Source of the DNA: an uncultured Verrucomicrobiota bacterium
GTDB lineage: Bacteria; Verrucomicrobiota; Verrucomicrobiia; Limisphaerales; CAIQOK01
Direction: 5' to 3'
DNA length: 64,000 nt
Assembly (NCBI GenBank): GCA_903873415.1
Contig: CAIQOK010000092.1
Coordinates: 29,382 to 93,381, forward strand
Below, one piece after another: positions 25,758-34,599 of this stretch. Below the pieces are notes generated by a model. It searched no databases, was not told the origin of the DNA, and saw only the letters and a list, made by a program, of their open reading frames with translations. Every line of letters begins with the position of its first letter. Position 1 is the first letter of the stretch. The position numbers and the translations under genes were made by a program.

Positions 25758-28700
25758 TTATTTTCCTGACTCGGCGGTGTTGCGGGTCCTTGGCTTGCCG
25801 GCCCGCAGAACCCGGAGCGAAAAGCCTCGCCCGTTTTCAAACGGCTCCACCCGAGCCTCCACTTCCAGCACCGGATACCGCACGGTGGCCAGACCATAAC
25901 TCTGGTAGGTCCGGGCAAAAAGCTCCGTCGCCACTATGCCGCTCCAATCAGCCAGCGAAAGAAATTTCATCGGCTCACCCGTCGACTGATGGTGCGTGCG
26001 CTGCTCCACCACCAGACCACAGACGGTCACAATCTGTCCGACAAATTCTCCAAGCCGGTTCACCGGACAATAGGTGTCCCAGGCAATATCCGCGAAAACC
26101 TCAAGCGGATGCCCGCTCACGGGAAATCCGAACAGCTCCGTTTCCCACAGCAACCGCTCCTGATACGTGGGCTCGTGCAAGGACATTTGCGGCAGCGAAA
26201 CTGGATCGACCGTAGGCAGCAGCCAACCCTGACCCGAAACAGCGTTTCCACCGCCGAGTTGCAAGAGTTGTTGCGCCTGCCAGAACTGGCGGGTCCGAGT
26301 CTCACCAAACCCGTCAAAACCTCCGGCGCGGATCAGGGATTCCAAATCGCCACCTTCCGGAGCCACCCGCCGGAAAAAATCCGGCATTGAATCGAACGGC
26401 CCCACGGCACGCGCCTCCAGCATCACCTCCACCGTTCGTGCTGTCAGACCTTTGACCCGGGAGATCGGCACGCGAAGGACCCGACCATGCACGGCATAGG
26501 CCGGGCCCGGTTCGTTCACCGAAGGGGGCAGGAATGACAATCCCAGCCGGTGGCATTCGAGCACATAGACCAGAGGATGATAGAAGCCCTTGCCATTTGT
26601 CAGCACGGCAGCCATGAATTCCGCAGGGAAATAGTGTTTCAGCCATGCCGATTGATAGGCCTCGACGCCATAAGCCGTGCTGTGTGCTTTGCAGAAGGCA
26701 TAGCCGGCAAAGCCGCTGACCAGCTCCCAGACCTCGGCTGTCTTTTCCGGAGGGTGTCCGCGGGCGTGGGCGGATTGGAAAAATTCCAGCCGCAGTTCCT
26801 CAATCACTGCCCGCTTTTGTTTGGCAAGCGCGCGCCGCAGTAGATCGGCCCGGCCCGGCGCCATGCCGGCAAAGGCTTCGCAGACCTGGAGGATATGCTC
26901 CTCGTAGACCACCAGCCCATAGGTGCTGCGCAGACACGACTCCAACGAAGGATGGGGATAGGTCACCGGCTCCAGCCCCTGATAACGACGGGTGAAGGCC
27001 TGCTTCTTGCCCTCGTTGGCAGCACCGGGCCTGATCACGCTGACGATGGCGATGATCCCGTCAATCTCCCGCACCCCGCACATCTGGCAGAGGCTCGTCA
27101 TGGCCGGCGATTCGATGTGATGCACCGCGCGGGCGCCGCCACCGGCAATCATCTCCCAGACGGCGGTATCCTGCCAGGGTTCGACCGCCTGCGGGTCTCC
27201 CAGCAACAGACGGCCTCCGGCTTTTTCCCGCGCGAAACAGCGTTCCAGGTCAACGATTATGCCCCGGTCGGCCAACATGTGTTTCACATCGCGCAACACG
27301 GCCAGACCGCCTTGGGCAAGAATATCCATCTTCACCAACCCCACCGCTTCCACGGCGTCCATGTCGAAATGAGTGGTGGGCAAACCCTTGTTGGAAATGA
27401 AGGTCGGGGTCAGCTCCTCCAGCGGCTGCCGCGACAACACCAGACCGCAGGGATGCATCTTGGGGTATCGGGGGACGCCGTCGAGCAGGGCGGCCATTTC
27501 CAGCGCCGTGCGGTAGGGTTCTTCGTCGATCGGGAGGTCGCGGTTTTCCGGGCTCGCACGCAGTTTCCCGCGCAAACCGGATTCACCCGACACCTCATCG
27601 GAGTTGCACCCGCCACCGAACCCCCAGGGAAAATGATCGGTGAACCGCCGGACTTCGCGCTCGGCAACTCCGAGGACTTTGGCCGATTCCGCAAACGCGC
27701 TCCGGGCCTGGAAGGTGGAGAATCCGCCGACCACCGCACACTGCGCCGCACCGTATTTCCCGAACACGATCTTCACCACCTCATCCTTCGCATCATGCGC
27801 AAAATCAATGTCGATGTCCGGCAGCTTGTTCAGCGCCATGCGTTCGCGGTTGAGAAAACGACGGAAATAAAGTTCGAACCGGATCGGACAAACCCCGCTG
27901 ATGCCAAGGGAGTAGCAAACCAGCGAATCCGCTGCGCTGCCACGCGTGATCCATTCCAACCCGCGTCGCCGGCACTCCTGCAGCAGATCCCAGGTGATGA
28001 GAAAATAGTCTTCGTAGCCGACAGCGCCGATGATTCCCAGCTCCTCGTCCAACTGGGCGTGGACGGCAGGGAGTTGGGGTGGGCGGTAAAGACGTTGCGC
28101 CCCTTCCCAAGCCAATCGCCGTAGAAATGCGGTGGCCGTCGAACCGTCCGGCGTGCGGAATTCCGGGAACTGCGGTTTGCCCAAGGGCAGCTCAAAGCGG
28201 CAGCGCTCCGCAATCTCCTCCGTGTGCCTGAGCCATTCGGGATGCTCCCGGCACGCCGCAGCCATATCCAACGGCATGCGGAAATGAAACCGGCCACCCT
28301 CACGCTTGGCCGGATGCTTCTCTCCCAGCAGGGTGAGGGTATGGATGCTTTGCAGGATATCAAATTTCCGCCGGTCCTCCGGAGCGGCATAATGCACGGC
28401 GGGTGCCGCAATCCCGCGAAACTCCGTCACTTCATCCCGCGTCGTTATCAGGCTGTAGAATCGGCCCGGAAACAAGTCCGCCATGCGCATATCTCCGCTG
28501 ACTGCAATCAAGCCACCGGTGAGGCCATCAAGCTCTTCGCGCCGGAATGGCGCTCGCTGCCGGGCTGCGACGGATGATTCCTCGCCGACATTGGCGAACC
28601 GCTCCGCATGGCGGGAGAGCAGCCGGCAGAGATTGGGATAACCCGAGGCTGATTCCACATGAAGCAGGAGCGGCTGGTCATCCACTGTCACCTCTACGCC

Positions 28701-30125
28701 CAAAATCGGTTGGATCCCCGCCTCCCGGGCGGCTTGGGTGAACTCCACCGCGCCGTGCAAGTTGCCGGTGTCCGTCAGCGCCACGGACTTCAAGCCGTGT
28801 TGCCTGGCCAATCCCACAATGGCGGCAGGCGAAAGCGTGGAATCCAGAAACGAATAGTGACTGCGAACACGCAACGGCACATAGGATTGCACCTGCCCGG
28901 GCATAGCCCGGCGACGGATTTGTGGCGGAGCCGGCTGTGACAAGGGCCGTGCGGCATCTTCGGGCCGATTCATCAGCAGAAAGTCGTGCCCTCGAAGTAT
29001 TACTTCATGTCCCCGACTGCGGCGCAACTCGTCGATCACCCCAGCCAACCGCGACCGGGCTTCCTGCCGCTGAACGGATATTTCAAGCGGCAGCTCGCTG
29101 CGAAACCGGCCGTCGTAAATCTGGGAGAGCTTCAACGAGACCAGGCGAAGGCTCACGCGCCGTTTCCAAGCCGCCCGCAGCAGAACGCGCAAACGCCCAT
29201 ACACCTCGGTTTCAAGATCCGTCGGCTCGCTCAAGCTTTCCCCCGCTTGGTCCTCGGCCATGTTGTTATAGCGCACCTTCACGGTCAGCGTGCGGATGCA
29301 GCGCCCCTCCTCGCGGACTTTGGAAAACAAGTTGTCCGCCATGCGCCGCAGCGTGGCTTCGGCATAATCCTCGTCCGTCAGGTCGGCCGCGAACGTCTCC
29401 TGCTGGCTGAAGGATTTTTGGGGTGTGCGGGCCGGGATCAACGGACGCTCATCAATGCCGCGGGCAAACTGGCGGATGCCCGCCGCCGCAGGACCAAGCA
29501 GCAGCCCGAGCAGATCCAGCGGGGTGGCGGCGACATGCGAGATGCGCGCCAGGCCGGCGGCATTGAGCCGCGCACTGGTTTTTGGACCGATACCCGGCAG
29601 CCACTGGTTTGGCAACGGCTGGAGAAAAGCCGCCTCGTCTCCGGGCGATACCGTCGTGAAGCCCGAGGGCTTGTTCAGTTTCGAAGCCACCGCGCTGACG
29701 AGCTTGCTGGTGGCGATGCCTTCGCTGACGTTGATTTTCAGCTTCTGCCCGATGGCATTGCGAATCGTCTGGGCAATCTCGACCGCCGGACGGCGCGCGG
29801 CCGAAAGGTCAAAATACCCCTCATCAATCGAAGTCTGCTCCACCTCCGGTGTGAAGTCGTAACAGTAGCCAAACATCCAGTTGGAAAACTGTTCGTAGCG
29901 CTCAAAATCGCCGGGCAATACGATCAGCTTCGGGCACAGCTTCCGGGCCCGGGCGGTGGGCATCGGCGTATAGATGCCGAATCGCCGCGCCTCATACGAG
30001 GCCGAGGCGATGATGCCGCGTTTCTCGCCGCCAACGGCGATGGGCCGGCCCCGCAATTTCGGGTCCGACGCCTGCTCGACCGCGGCGAAAAAAGCATCCG
30101 CATCCAGATGAACAATGGTCCGCAT
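25758..30125 (-). CDS. Y-family DNA polymerase (DinB-like) fused to a C-family DNA polymerase (DnaE-type)
   Basis: One uninterrupted 1455-residue frame encoding two polymerases. Residues 1 to about 385 are DinB/Pol IV-like: HLDADAFFAAVEQ with Asp8 and the steric-gate position Phe13, SIDEGYFD with Asp101/Glu102, GIATSKLVSAVASKLNKPSG, and the helix-hairpin-helix LPGIGPKTSARL. All three catalytic acids are present. A Pro/Arg-rich linker (about 386-412) leads to a DnaE part: a PHP-like domain (413 on) whose usual metal ligands are altered (RSHYS for HSDYS, TDTGN for TDHGN), GSAADSLV (729-736), PDIDIDF with Asp772/Asp774, KMDIL with Asp934, a YEEHILQ...RRALAKQK fingers region, and an OB-like region near 1360-1410. 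It begins 3 bases after lexA, so both are under the LexA-type operator. Likely role: damage-inducible translesion synthesis. That the two halves work together is inferred. Confidence 0.95.
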   Translation of the reverse strand: MRTIVHLDADAFFAAVEQASDPKLRGRPIAVGGEKRGIIASASYEARRFGIYTPMPTARARKLCPKLIVLPGDFERYEQFSNWMFGYCYDFTPEVEQTSIDEGYFDLSAARRPAVEIAQTIRNAIGQKLKINVSEGIATSKLVSAVASKLNKPSGFTTVSPGDEAAFLQPLPNQWLPGIGPKTSARLNAAGLARISHVAATPLDLLGLLLGPAAAGIRQFARGIDERPLIPARTPQKSFSQQETFAADLTDEDYAEATLRRMADNLFSKVREEGRCIRTLTVKVRYNNMAEDQAGESLSEPTDLETEVYGRLRVLLRAAWKRRVSLRLVSLKLSQIYDGRFRSELPLEISVQRQEARSRLAGVIDELRRSRGHEVILRGHDFLLMNRPEDAARPLSQPAPPQIRRRAMPGQVQSYVPLRVRSHYSFLDSTLSPAAIVGLARQHGLKSVALTDTGNLHGAVEFTQAAREAGIQPILGVEVTVDDQPLLLHVESASGYPNLCRLLSRHAERFANVGEESSVAARQRAPFRREELDGLTGGLIAVSGDMRMADLFPGRFYSLITTRDEVTEFRGIAAPAVHYAAPEDRRKFDILQSIHTLTLLGEKHPAKREGGRFHFRMPLDMAAACREHPEWLRHTEEIAERCRFELPLGKPQFPEFRTPDGSTATAFLRRLAWEGAQRLYRPPQLPAVHAQLDEELGIIGAVGYEDYFLITWDLLQECRRRGLEWITRGSAADSLVCYSLGISGVCPIRFELYFRRFLNRERMALNKLPDIDIDFAHDAKDEVVKIVFGKYGAAQCAVVGGFSTFQARSAFAESAKVLGVAEREVRRFTDHFPWGFGGGCNSDEVSGESGLRGKLRASPENRDLPIDEEPYRTALEMAALLDGVPRYPKMHPCGLVLSRQPLEELTPTFISNKGLPTTHFDMDAVEAVGLVKMDILAQGGLAVLRDVKHMLADRGIIVDLERCFAREKAGGRLLLGDPQAVEPWQDTAVWEMIAGGGARAVHHIESPAMTSLCQMCGVREIDGIIAIVSVIRPGAANEGKKQAFTRRYQGLEPVTYPHPSLESCLRSTYGLVVYEEHILQVCEAFAGMAPGRADLLRRALAKQKRAVIEELRLEFFQSAHARGHPPEKTAEVWELVSGFAGYAFCKAHSTAYGVEAYQSAWLKHYFPAEFMAAVLTNGKGFYHPLVYVLECHRLGLSFLPPSVNEPGPAYAVHGRVLRVPISRVKGLTARTVEVMLEARAVGPFDSMPDFFRRVAPEGGDLESLIRAGGFDGFGETRTRQFWQAQQLLQLGGGNAVSGQGWLLPTVDPVSLPQMSLHEPTYQERLLWETELFGFPVSGHPLEVFADIAWDTYCPVNRLGEFVGQIVTVCGLVVEQRTHHQSTGEPMKFLSLADWSGIVATELFARTYQSYGLATVRYPVLEVEARVEPFENGRGFSLRVLRAGKPRTRNTAESGK

Positions 30126-30128
30126 GGT

Positions 30129-30752
30129 TCATTCCCGCGCCTTTCGGATCAGCCCCCGGAACACCCCCTGAATCATGAGTTCCTCGGACGGGATCAGGTC
30201 CGGGTATTTGGGGTTTTCCGCCTTGAGGAAGGGGCGGTGGTTTTTCAGCAGAAAGGTTTTGAGCGTGCTTTTCCGGTCGATCAGCGCCGCCACAATCTGC
30301 CCGTGCCTCGGTTCGGGACCATGCTCCAGAATCACAATGTCGCCGGAGCAGATATGCCGGCCGATCATCGAATCGCCCGTCACCCGCAGGGCGAAGGTGT
30401 TGCGGGTCGGACTAAATCCGATCGTGGCGACATCCACCGAAACGCAGCCCTCGGGATCCGATTCCCGGTCGTCACCGAAGCCGGCCGGGATGGAGCCGAA
30501 GAGGGGGATATCCACGACGTGTTGGCGCAGCTTCTGCAGCGGATTGGTCGGGCGCAGCGACCGGGCCTTGCCGGGGGTGGATTCCAGAAAGCCTTTGTGC
30601 TTGAGGGCCTCCAGATGGCAGGCCGCCGCCCGGTGCGCCCGGAATCCGAAGTGCGCCGCGATCTCACGCAGGGTGGGACCTGGGCGCCCCGCCTGGTTCT
30701 CCGCCTGTAGAAACTCCAACACCTTTTTTTGAATCTGGGTCAATCCGGTCAT
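30129..30752 (-). CDS. lexA: LexA-type SOS repressor
   Basis: Autocleaving repressor of the DNA-damage response, 207 residues. N-terminal winged helix (LTQIQKKVLEFLQ, PTLREIAAHFGFR), cleavage site Ala90-Gly91 in GSIPAGF, nucleophile Ser128 in GDSM and general-base Lys165 in STLK. It differs from many LexAs in RAHRAAACHLEAL in place of the recognition-helix SSVHRHLEAL-type sequence, so its operator may differ from the classical ones. ATG at 30752 chosen because the upstream ATG at 30764 lies inside the operator palindrome. First gene of a two-gene operon with the polymerase fusion. Confidence 0.92.
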   Translation of the reverse strand: MTGLTQIQKKVLEFLQAENQAGRPGPTLREIAAHFGFRAHRAAACHLEALKHKGFLESTPGKARSLRPTNPLQKLRQHVVDIPLFGSIPAGFGDDRESDPEGCVSVDVATIGFSPTRNTFALRVTGDSMIGRHICSGDIVILEHGPEPRHGQIVAALIDRKSTLKTFLLKNHRPFLKAENPKYPDLIPSEELMIQGVFRGLIRKARE

Positions 30753-30753
30753 A

Positions 30754-30771
30754 ACTATCCACATGGATAGT
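30754..30771 (-). promoter_or_regulatory. Probable LexA operator (18-base palindrome)
   Basis: ACTATCCA-CA-TGGATAGT: two perfect 8-base arms around a 2-base centre, ending one base before the lexA start codon. Its place over the -10 region of the lexA promoter fits autorepression. I saw no second copy in this window. Confidence 0.7.
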
Positions 30772-30792
30772 ATTCAGACGCGGCGTTGTCAA
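30764..30792 (-). promoter_or_regulatory. lexA-polymerase operon promoter
   Basis: On the minus strand, TTGACA (30792-30787) is a perfect -35 hexamer; 17 bases downstream lies TATCCA (30769-30764) as a -10, which falls inside the palindrome. Transcription would start within about ten bases of the lexA ATG, so the mRNA may be nearly leaderless. Confidence 0.55.
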
Positions 30793-30958
30793 CTGCCGGA
30801 TGGATTGGTGGGGATTTAAACTGGCGGGCAAAAGCGGAATCCATGCCGTTTCCCCATTTTACAAATTTATACAGCCCGTAAAGAACGGGGGCGTGAACCG
30901 CGAAACGCCACCGAACCTTTCACTTTCGCACGGGACCAAACTGCGGCATCATGACGCT

Positions 30959-32530
30959 GTGTCAGATCTAATCGCCATCGTAGGCCGGCCCAACGTCGGG
31001 AAGTCAGCCCTCTTCAACCGCATTGTCGGCCGGCGCATCGCCATCGTCCATGACCAGCCAGGTGTCACCCGGGATCGTGTTTCTGCGGAGGCCGAGTGGC
31101 ACGGGCGGCCATTCACCTTGGTGGACACGGGCGGCATCGGCCTGTTACGGCGGGAAAAGGCCGAGGACGTGATCACCCAGGCCGCCATCGAGCAGGTGGG
31201 CCTGGCCATTGAATCGGCCAACGTGATTGTGCTTGTGGTCAACGTGCAGGAGGGAGTGGTGCCTCTGGATCGCGAAGTGGCCACCCGCCTGCGGCGCTGC
31301 GGCAAGCCTGTCCTCGTGGCGGTCAACAAGGTCGACACCAGCCGCGCGGAATCCGGAGCGGATGAGTTCGCCCGGCTGGGTTTTGAGAAGATTTTCCCGG
31401 TCAGCGCCATTCATGGCGAAGGCATACACCCCTTGATGGACGCGGCGATGGCATTGCTGCCCGCCTCCAGCGAAGCCCTCCATCCGGTCGTTGAAGGGGA
31501 AGAAAGTTCCGAACCCGCAGCGGGTGAGGATGCGACGGCGGCGGCAGCGCCGCCGGCCCCCCTGAAACTTGCCATTGTCGGCCGACCCAATGTCGGGAAG
31601 TCGTCGATCATCAACGCCCTGACCCGGTCGGAGCGGGTCATTGTCTCGCCCATTCCCGGGACCACGCGCGACTCGGTGGATGTGCCTTTTGAGGTTGAGA
31701 CGGAAGGCGTGCGCCAGAAATATATCCTGATCGACACCGCCGGAATGCGTAAAACCCGGAGCATCGGGGATTCTATCGAGTTTTTCAGCGTGAAACGCTC
31801 CGAGGATTCCATCGCGCGCTGCGACATAGCCTTGCTGGTGCTGGACGCCGAGGCCGGAATCACGGAGCAAGAGAAGAAAATAGCGGATCGGATTGTCGAG
31901 GAACGCAAGGCCTGCATTGTGGTTATCAATAAATGGGACTTGTTCGACGAGAAAGTGCTTGAAGCGCGCAAGGAAGAGATTCAGCGGCGCGCCCGCAAAC
32001 AGCACCGGGAGGGGAACGACGACCCGGTGACCACCCTGTCTGAGTTCGGCGAATGGGTACAGGAGAAGCTTTTCTTCCTCGATTACGCGCCGGTGATTTT
32101 CACCTCGGCCAAGTCAGGCTTTCATCTGGAGCGCCTACTGGAAGCGGTCCGTTACGTGGCGGCGCAGTTGCAACAGAAAGTCCCCACAGCCATTCTCAAT
32201 CGCACGATTCAAGATGCGGTGGAGCGCCGCCAACCCGTGAGCGATCTGGGCCACCGCTTGAAATTCTTCTACGCGACCCAGGTGCGCCAGTCGCCGCCGA
32301 CCTTTCTGCTGTTCGTCAACCGGGACGAGCTTTTTTCCGACCAATACAAAAAATATCTCGGGGACCAACTGCGGAAGGCGTTTGGCTACGAAGGGTGTCC
32401 CTTGGTGCTGGTGCCCAAGGCGCGGCCCAAAACGATCGAGCCGGTGCGCAAACCCCGGCATCCCCGCGCACCCCAGCGGTCGGAACAGCCGGAAGGGCGG
32501 CGCCCCGAGCGGCGGCAACGCAGGGGTTGA
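30959..32530 (+). CDS. der: Ribosome-assembly GTPase Der (EngA)
   Basis: Essential GTPase of 50S subunit assembly, with two tandem G domains. The first GRPNVGKS is at 9-16 and the second at 208-215; each is followed by switch motifs (PGVTRDR, PGTTRDSVD) and NK(V/W)D, then a KH-like C-terminal domain and a basic tail rich in Arg and Pro. An acidic, Ala-rich linker separates the G domains. The GTG at 30959 directly precedes SDLIAIVGRP; the frame is open upstream to 30800, but that part has no Der similarity. It is divergent from lexA. Confidence 0.93.
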   Translation: MSDLIAIVGRPNVGKSALFNRIVGRRIAIVHDQPGVTRDRVSAEAEWHGRPFTLVDTGGIGLLRREKAEDVITQAAIEQVGLAIESANVIVLVVNVQEGVVPLDREVATRLRRCGKPVLVAVNKVDTSRAESGADEFARLGFEKIFPVSAIHGEGIHPLMDAAMALLPASSEALHPVVEGEESSEPAAGEDATAAAAPPAPLKLAIVGRPNVGKSSIINALTRSERVIVSPIPGTTRDSVDVPFEVETEGVRQKYILIDTAGMRKTRSIGDSIEFFSVKRSEDSIARCDIALLVLDAEAGITEQEKKIADRIVEERKACIVVINKWDLFDEKVLEARKEEIQRRARKQHREGNDDPVTTLSEFGEWVQEKLFFLDYAPVIFTSAKSGFHLERLLEAVRYVAAQLQQKVPTAILNRTIQDAVERRQPVSDLGHRLKFFYATQVRQSPPTFLLFVNRDELFSDQYKKYLGDQLRKAFGYEGCPLVLVPKARPKTIEPVRKPRHPRAPQRSEQPEGRRPERRQRRG

Positions 32531-32565
32531 CCTGCCTTGCGCCCAACCCAGCCCTCATCAAACCC

Positions 32566-33243
32566 ATGAGCGAAACCAACCACTTCATCCGCGAAGATCC
32601 TTGGAGGATCTTTCGCATCATGGCCGAGTTCGTGGAATCGTTTGAAACGATGTCCAAACTCGGGCCGGCGGTGACGATTTTCGGTTCCGCCCGCACCCGG
32701 CGGACCGATCCCTATTACCGGGCCGCGCAGGCGCTGGGCCGCAAGCTGGCCCAGAATGACTTTGCGGTCATCACCGGCGGCGGTCCCGGGATAATGGAAG
32801 CCGCCAACCGGGGGGCGTCCCAGGCCAAGGGCAAATCGGTCGGGCTGAATATCGAACTGCCCCGCGAGCAGCGGGGCAATTCCTACGCCAATGTGCCCAT
32901 CCAGTTCCATTACTTCTTCGCCCGGAAAGTCTGCTTCACCAAATACAGCATGGGTTTCATCTATCTCCCCGGCGGATTCGGCACGCTGGACGAACTGTTC
33001 GAGGTCCTCACCCTGGCCCAGACCGAGCGCATCTCGCGCTTCCCCATGATCCTTTTCGGCAAAAAACATTGGCAGGGCCTGCTGCGCTGGCTCAAACCGG
33101 CGCTGCGGGAGAAGGGATTCATCGACAGTGCCGATCTGGATTTGCTCCATCTGACGGACGATGTGGAGGAAGCGCTGGAGATTCTCGTTGATTACCGGCG
33201 TGAATCCGGGGTGCCGCAAACCATTCCCAAGGCCTTTTCATGA
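32566..33243 (+). CDS. LOG-family (TIGR00730-type) nucleotide phosphoribohydrolase
   Basis: 225-residue Rossmann-fold protein. GGGPGIMEAANRGA and PGGFGTLDE are the two LOG-family signatures; LOG enzymes split nucleoside monophosphates to base and ribose phosphate, and in plants activate cytokinins. The bacterial physiological substrate is usually purine nucleotide. The preceding ~40 residues (FIREDPWRIFRIMAEFVESF) are typical of the longer bacterial subgroup. ATG at 32566, 35 bases after der, likely the same transcript. Confidence 0.92.
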   Translation: MSETNHFIREDPWRIFRIMAEFVESFETMSKLGPAVTIFGSARTRRTDPYYRAAQALGRKLAQNDFAVITGGGPGIMEAANRGASQAKGKSVGLNIELPREQRGNSYANVPIQFHYFFARKVCFTKYSMGFIYLPGGFGTLDELFEVLTLAQTERISRFPMILFGKKHWQGLLRWLKPALREKGFIDSADLDLLHLTDDVEEALEILVDYRRESGVPQTIPKAFS

Positions 33244-33318
33244 GCCGGGGCCCAAGGCGCGGGCTGAAACCGCAACCGTCCCGCGGGGCACCTCCCTCCG
33301 GATCAAATCCCTAATCCC

Positions 33319-34581
33319 ATGTATCAATTCACCCGTCTCCCCAACGGCCTGACCGTTGCCACTGCCGAAATGCCGCACATGGCCAGCGTCAGTGTCGGCG
33401 TATGGGTGGGCACCGGCGCCCGCTGCGAATCCGCCCCGCTCAACGGCGCCTGTCATTTCATCGAACACCTCCTCTTCAAAGGGACCCCCAAACGATCCTC
33501 CGAGGAAATTTCCCAGGCCGTGGAAGGAGTGGGCGGTTATTTGAACGCGTTCACCAGCGAGGAGATGACCTGTTTCCACGCCCGCGCCGGAGCCGACCGC
33601 TTCGACACGCTGCTGGATGTGCTCGTCGACATGCTGCTCAACTCGAAGTTCACGCCGGCGGATATCGCCAAGGAACGCGATGTCATCAAGGAGGAAATTG
33701 CGATGTATCTGGACCAGCCCGCTCAGCACGTCCAAGAACTGCTCAATGCGACACTCTGGCCGGGGCAGCCGCTGGGCCGCTCTGTCACCGGCACCGCGGC
33801 CTCGCTCAACGCCCTGACCCGCAGCAAACTCCTCGATTATCTGCGCGGGAATTATGTCACCGGCGCCACGGTGATTGTGGTGGCGGGAAACATCCGGCAC
33901 CAGCAGGCCGTGGCGGCCGTGGCGCGCCGGGCGCGGCACTTCAAAACCGGCCCGCGCCCTGTGTTTGAGCCGGCCCTGATCGCCCAGCGCTCGCCCCGGG
34001 TGAATCTGCTCTCCAAAAAAACGGAGCAGACCCAGCTCGCACTGGGCATCCACACCTGCTCACGCCATGACGACCGCCGGTTCGCACTCCGCCTGCTCAA
34101 CGTCATTCTCGGCGAGAACATGAGTTCACGCCTCTTTCAGGTCATCCGCGAAGACCGCGGCCTGGCGTATTCGATTTACAGCTCGCCCAGTTTTTACGCT
34201 GACACCGGCGATCTGGTGATTTCCGCCGGATTGGACACAGGCAATGTGAAAGAGACTCTGCGCTTGGTTGGCCGGGAATTGCGGCGCTGCACCGAAGCGC
34301 CCCCCGGTGCCGCCGAATTGCGCCGCGCCCGCGACTATGCCGTCGGACAGATGGACTTGAGCCTGGAGAGCACCGACAACCAGATGAACTGGGTGGGAGA
34401 ACATCTGCTGGGTTACGGCCAGATTTTCTCGCCAGCGGAAGCCAAACAGCGCCTGCAAAAAGTCACTGCCGGAGACATTAGGGCCGTGGCCCGCGACTTT
34501 TTCCGCCCGGACCGGCTGAATCTGGCCCTGATCAGCCCGTTAAAGACCGACCGGGGTCTGGCGAAACTGCTGAGTTTTTGA
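33319..34581 (+). CDS. M16-family zinc metallopeptidase
   Basis: 420 residues with the inverted zinc motif HFIEH at 46-50 and the third ligand Glu126 exactly 76 residues on, as in mitochondrial-processing-peptidase-type M16 proteases. The second half has RxxxGLAYSIYSSPSFYAD, the usual substrate-binding region of the family. A processing or peptide-degrading role is expected; the substrate is unknown. It starts about 75 bases after the LOG gene and ends 18 bases before pabB. Confidence 0.93.
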   Translation: MYQFTRLPNGLTVATAEMPHMASVSVGVWVGTGARCESAPLNGACHFIEHLLFKGTPKRSSEEISQAVEGVGGYLNAFTSEEMTCFHARAGADRFDTLLDVLVDMLLNSKFTPADIAKERDVIKEEIAMYLDQPAQHVQELLNATLWPGQPLGRSVTGTAASLNALTRSKLLDYLRGNYVTGATVIVVAGNIRHQQAVAAVARRARHFKTGPRPVFEPALIAQRSPRVNLLSKKTEQTQLALGIHTCSRHDDRRFALRLLNVILGENMSSRLFQVIREDRGLAYSIYSSPSFYADTGDLVISAGLDTGNVKETLRLVGRELRRCTEAPPGAAELRRARDYAVGQMDLSLESTDNQMNWVGEHLLGYGQIFSPAEAKQRLQKVTAGDIRAVARDFFRPDRLNLALISPLKTDRGLAKLLSF

Positions 34582-34599
34582 AACGCCGCCTCACTCCGG

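Noticed and set aside
28986..30710. 574-codon open frame on the plus strand opposite the polymerase fusion and lexA
   Set aside because: It crosses two well-supported genes on the other strand and has shadow-like composition (Arg/Gly/Pro).
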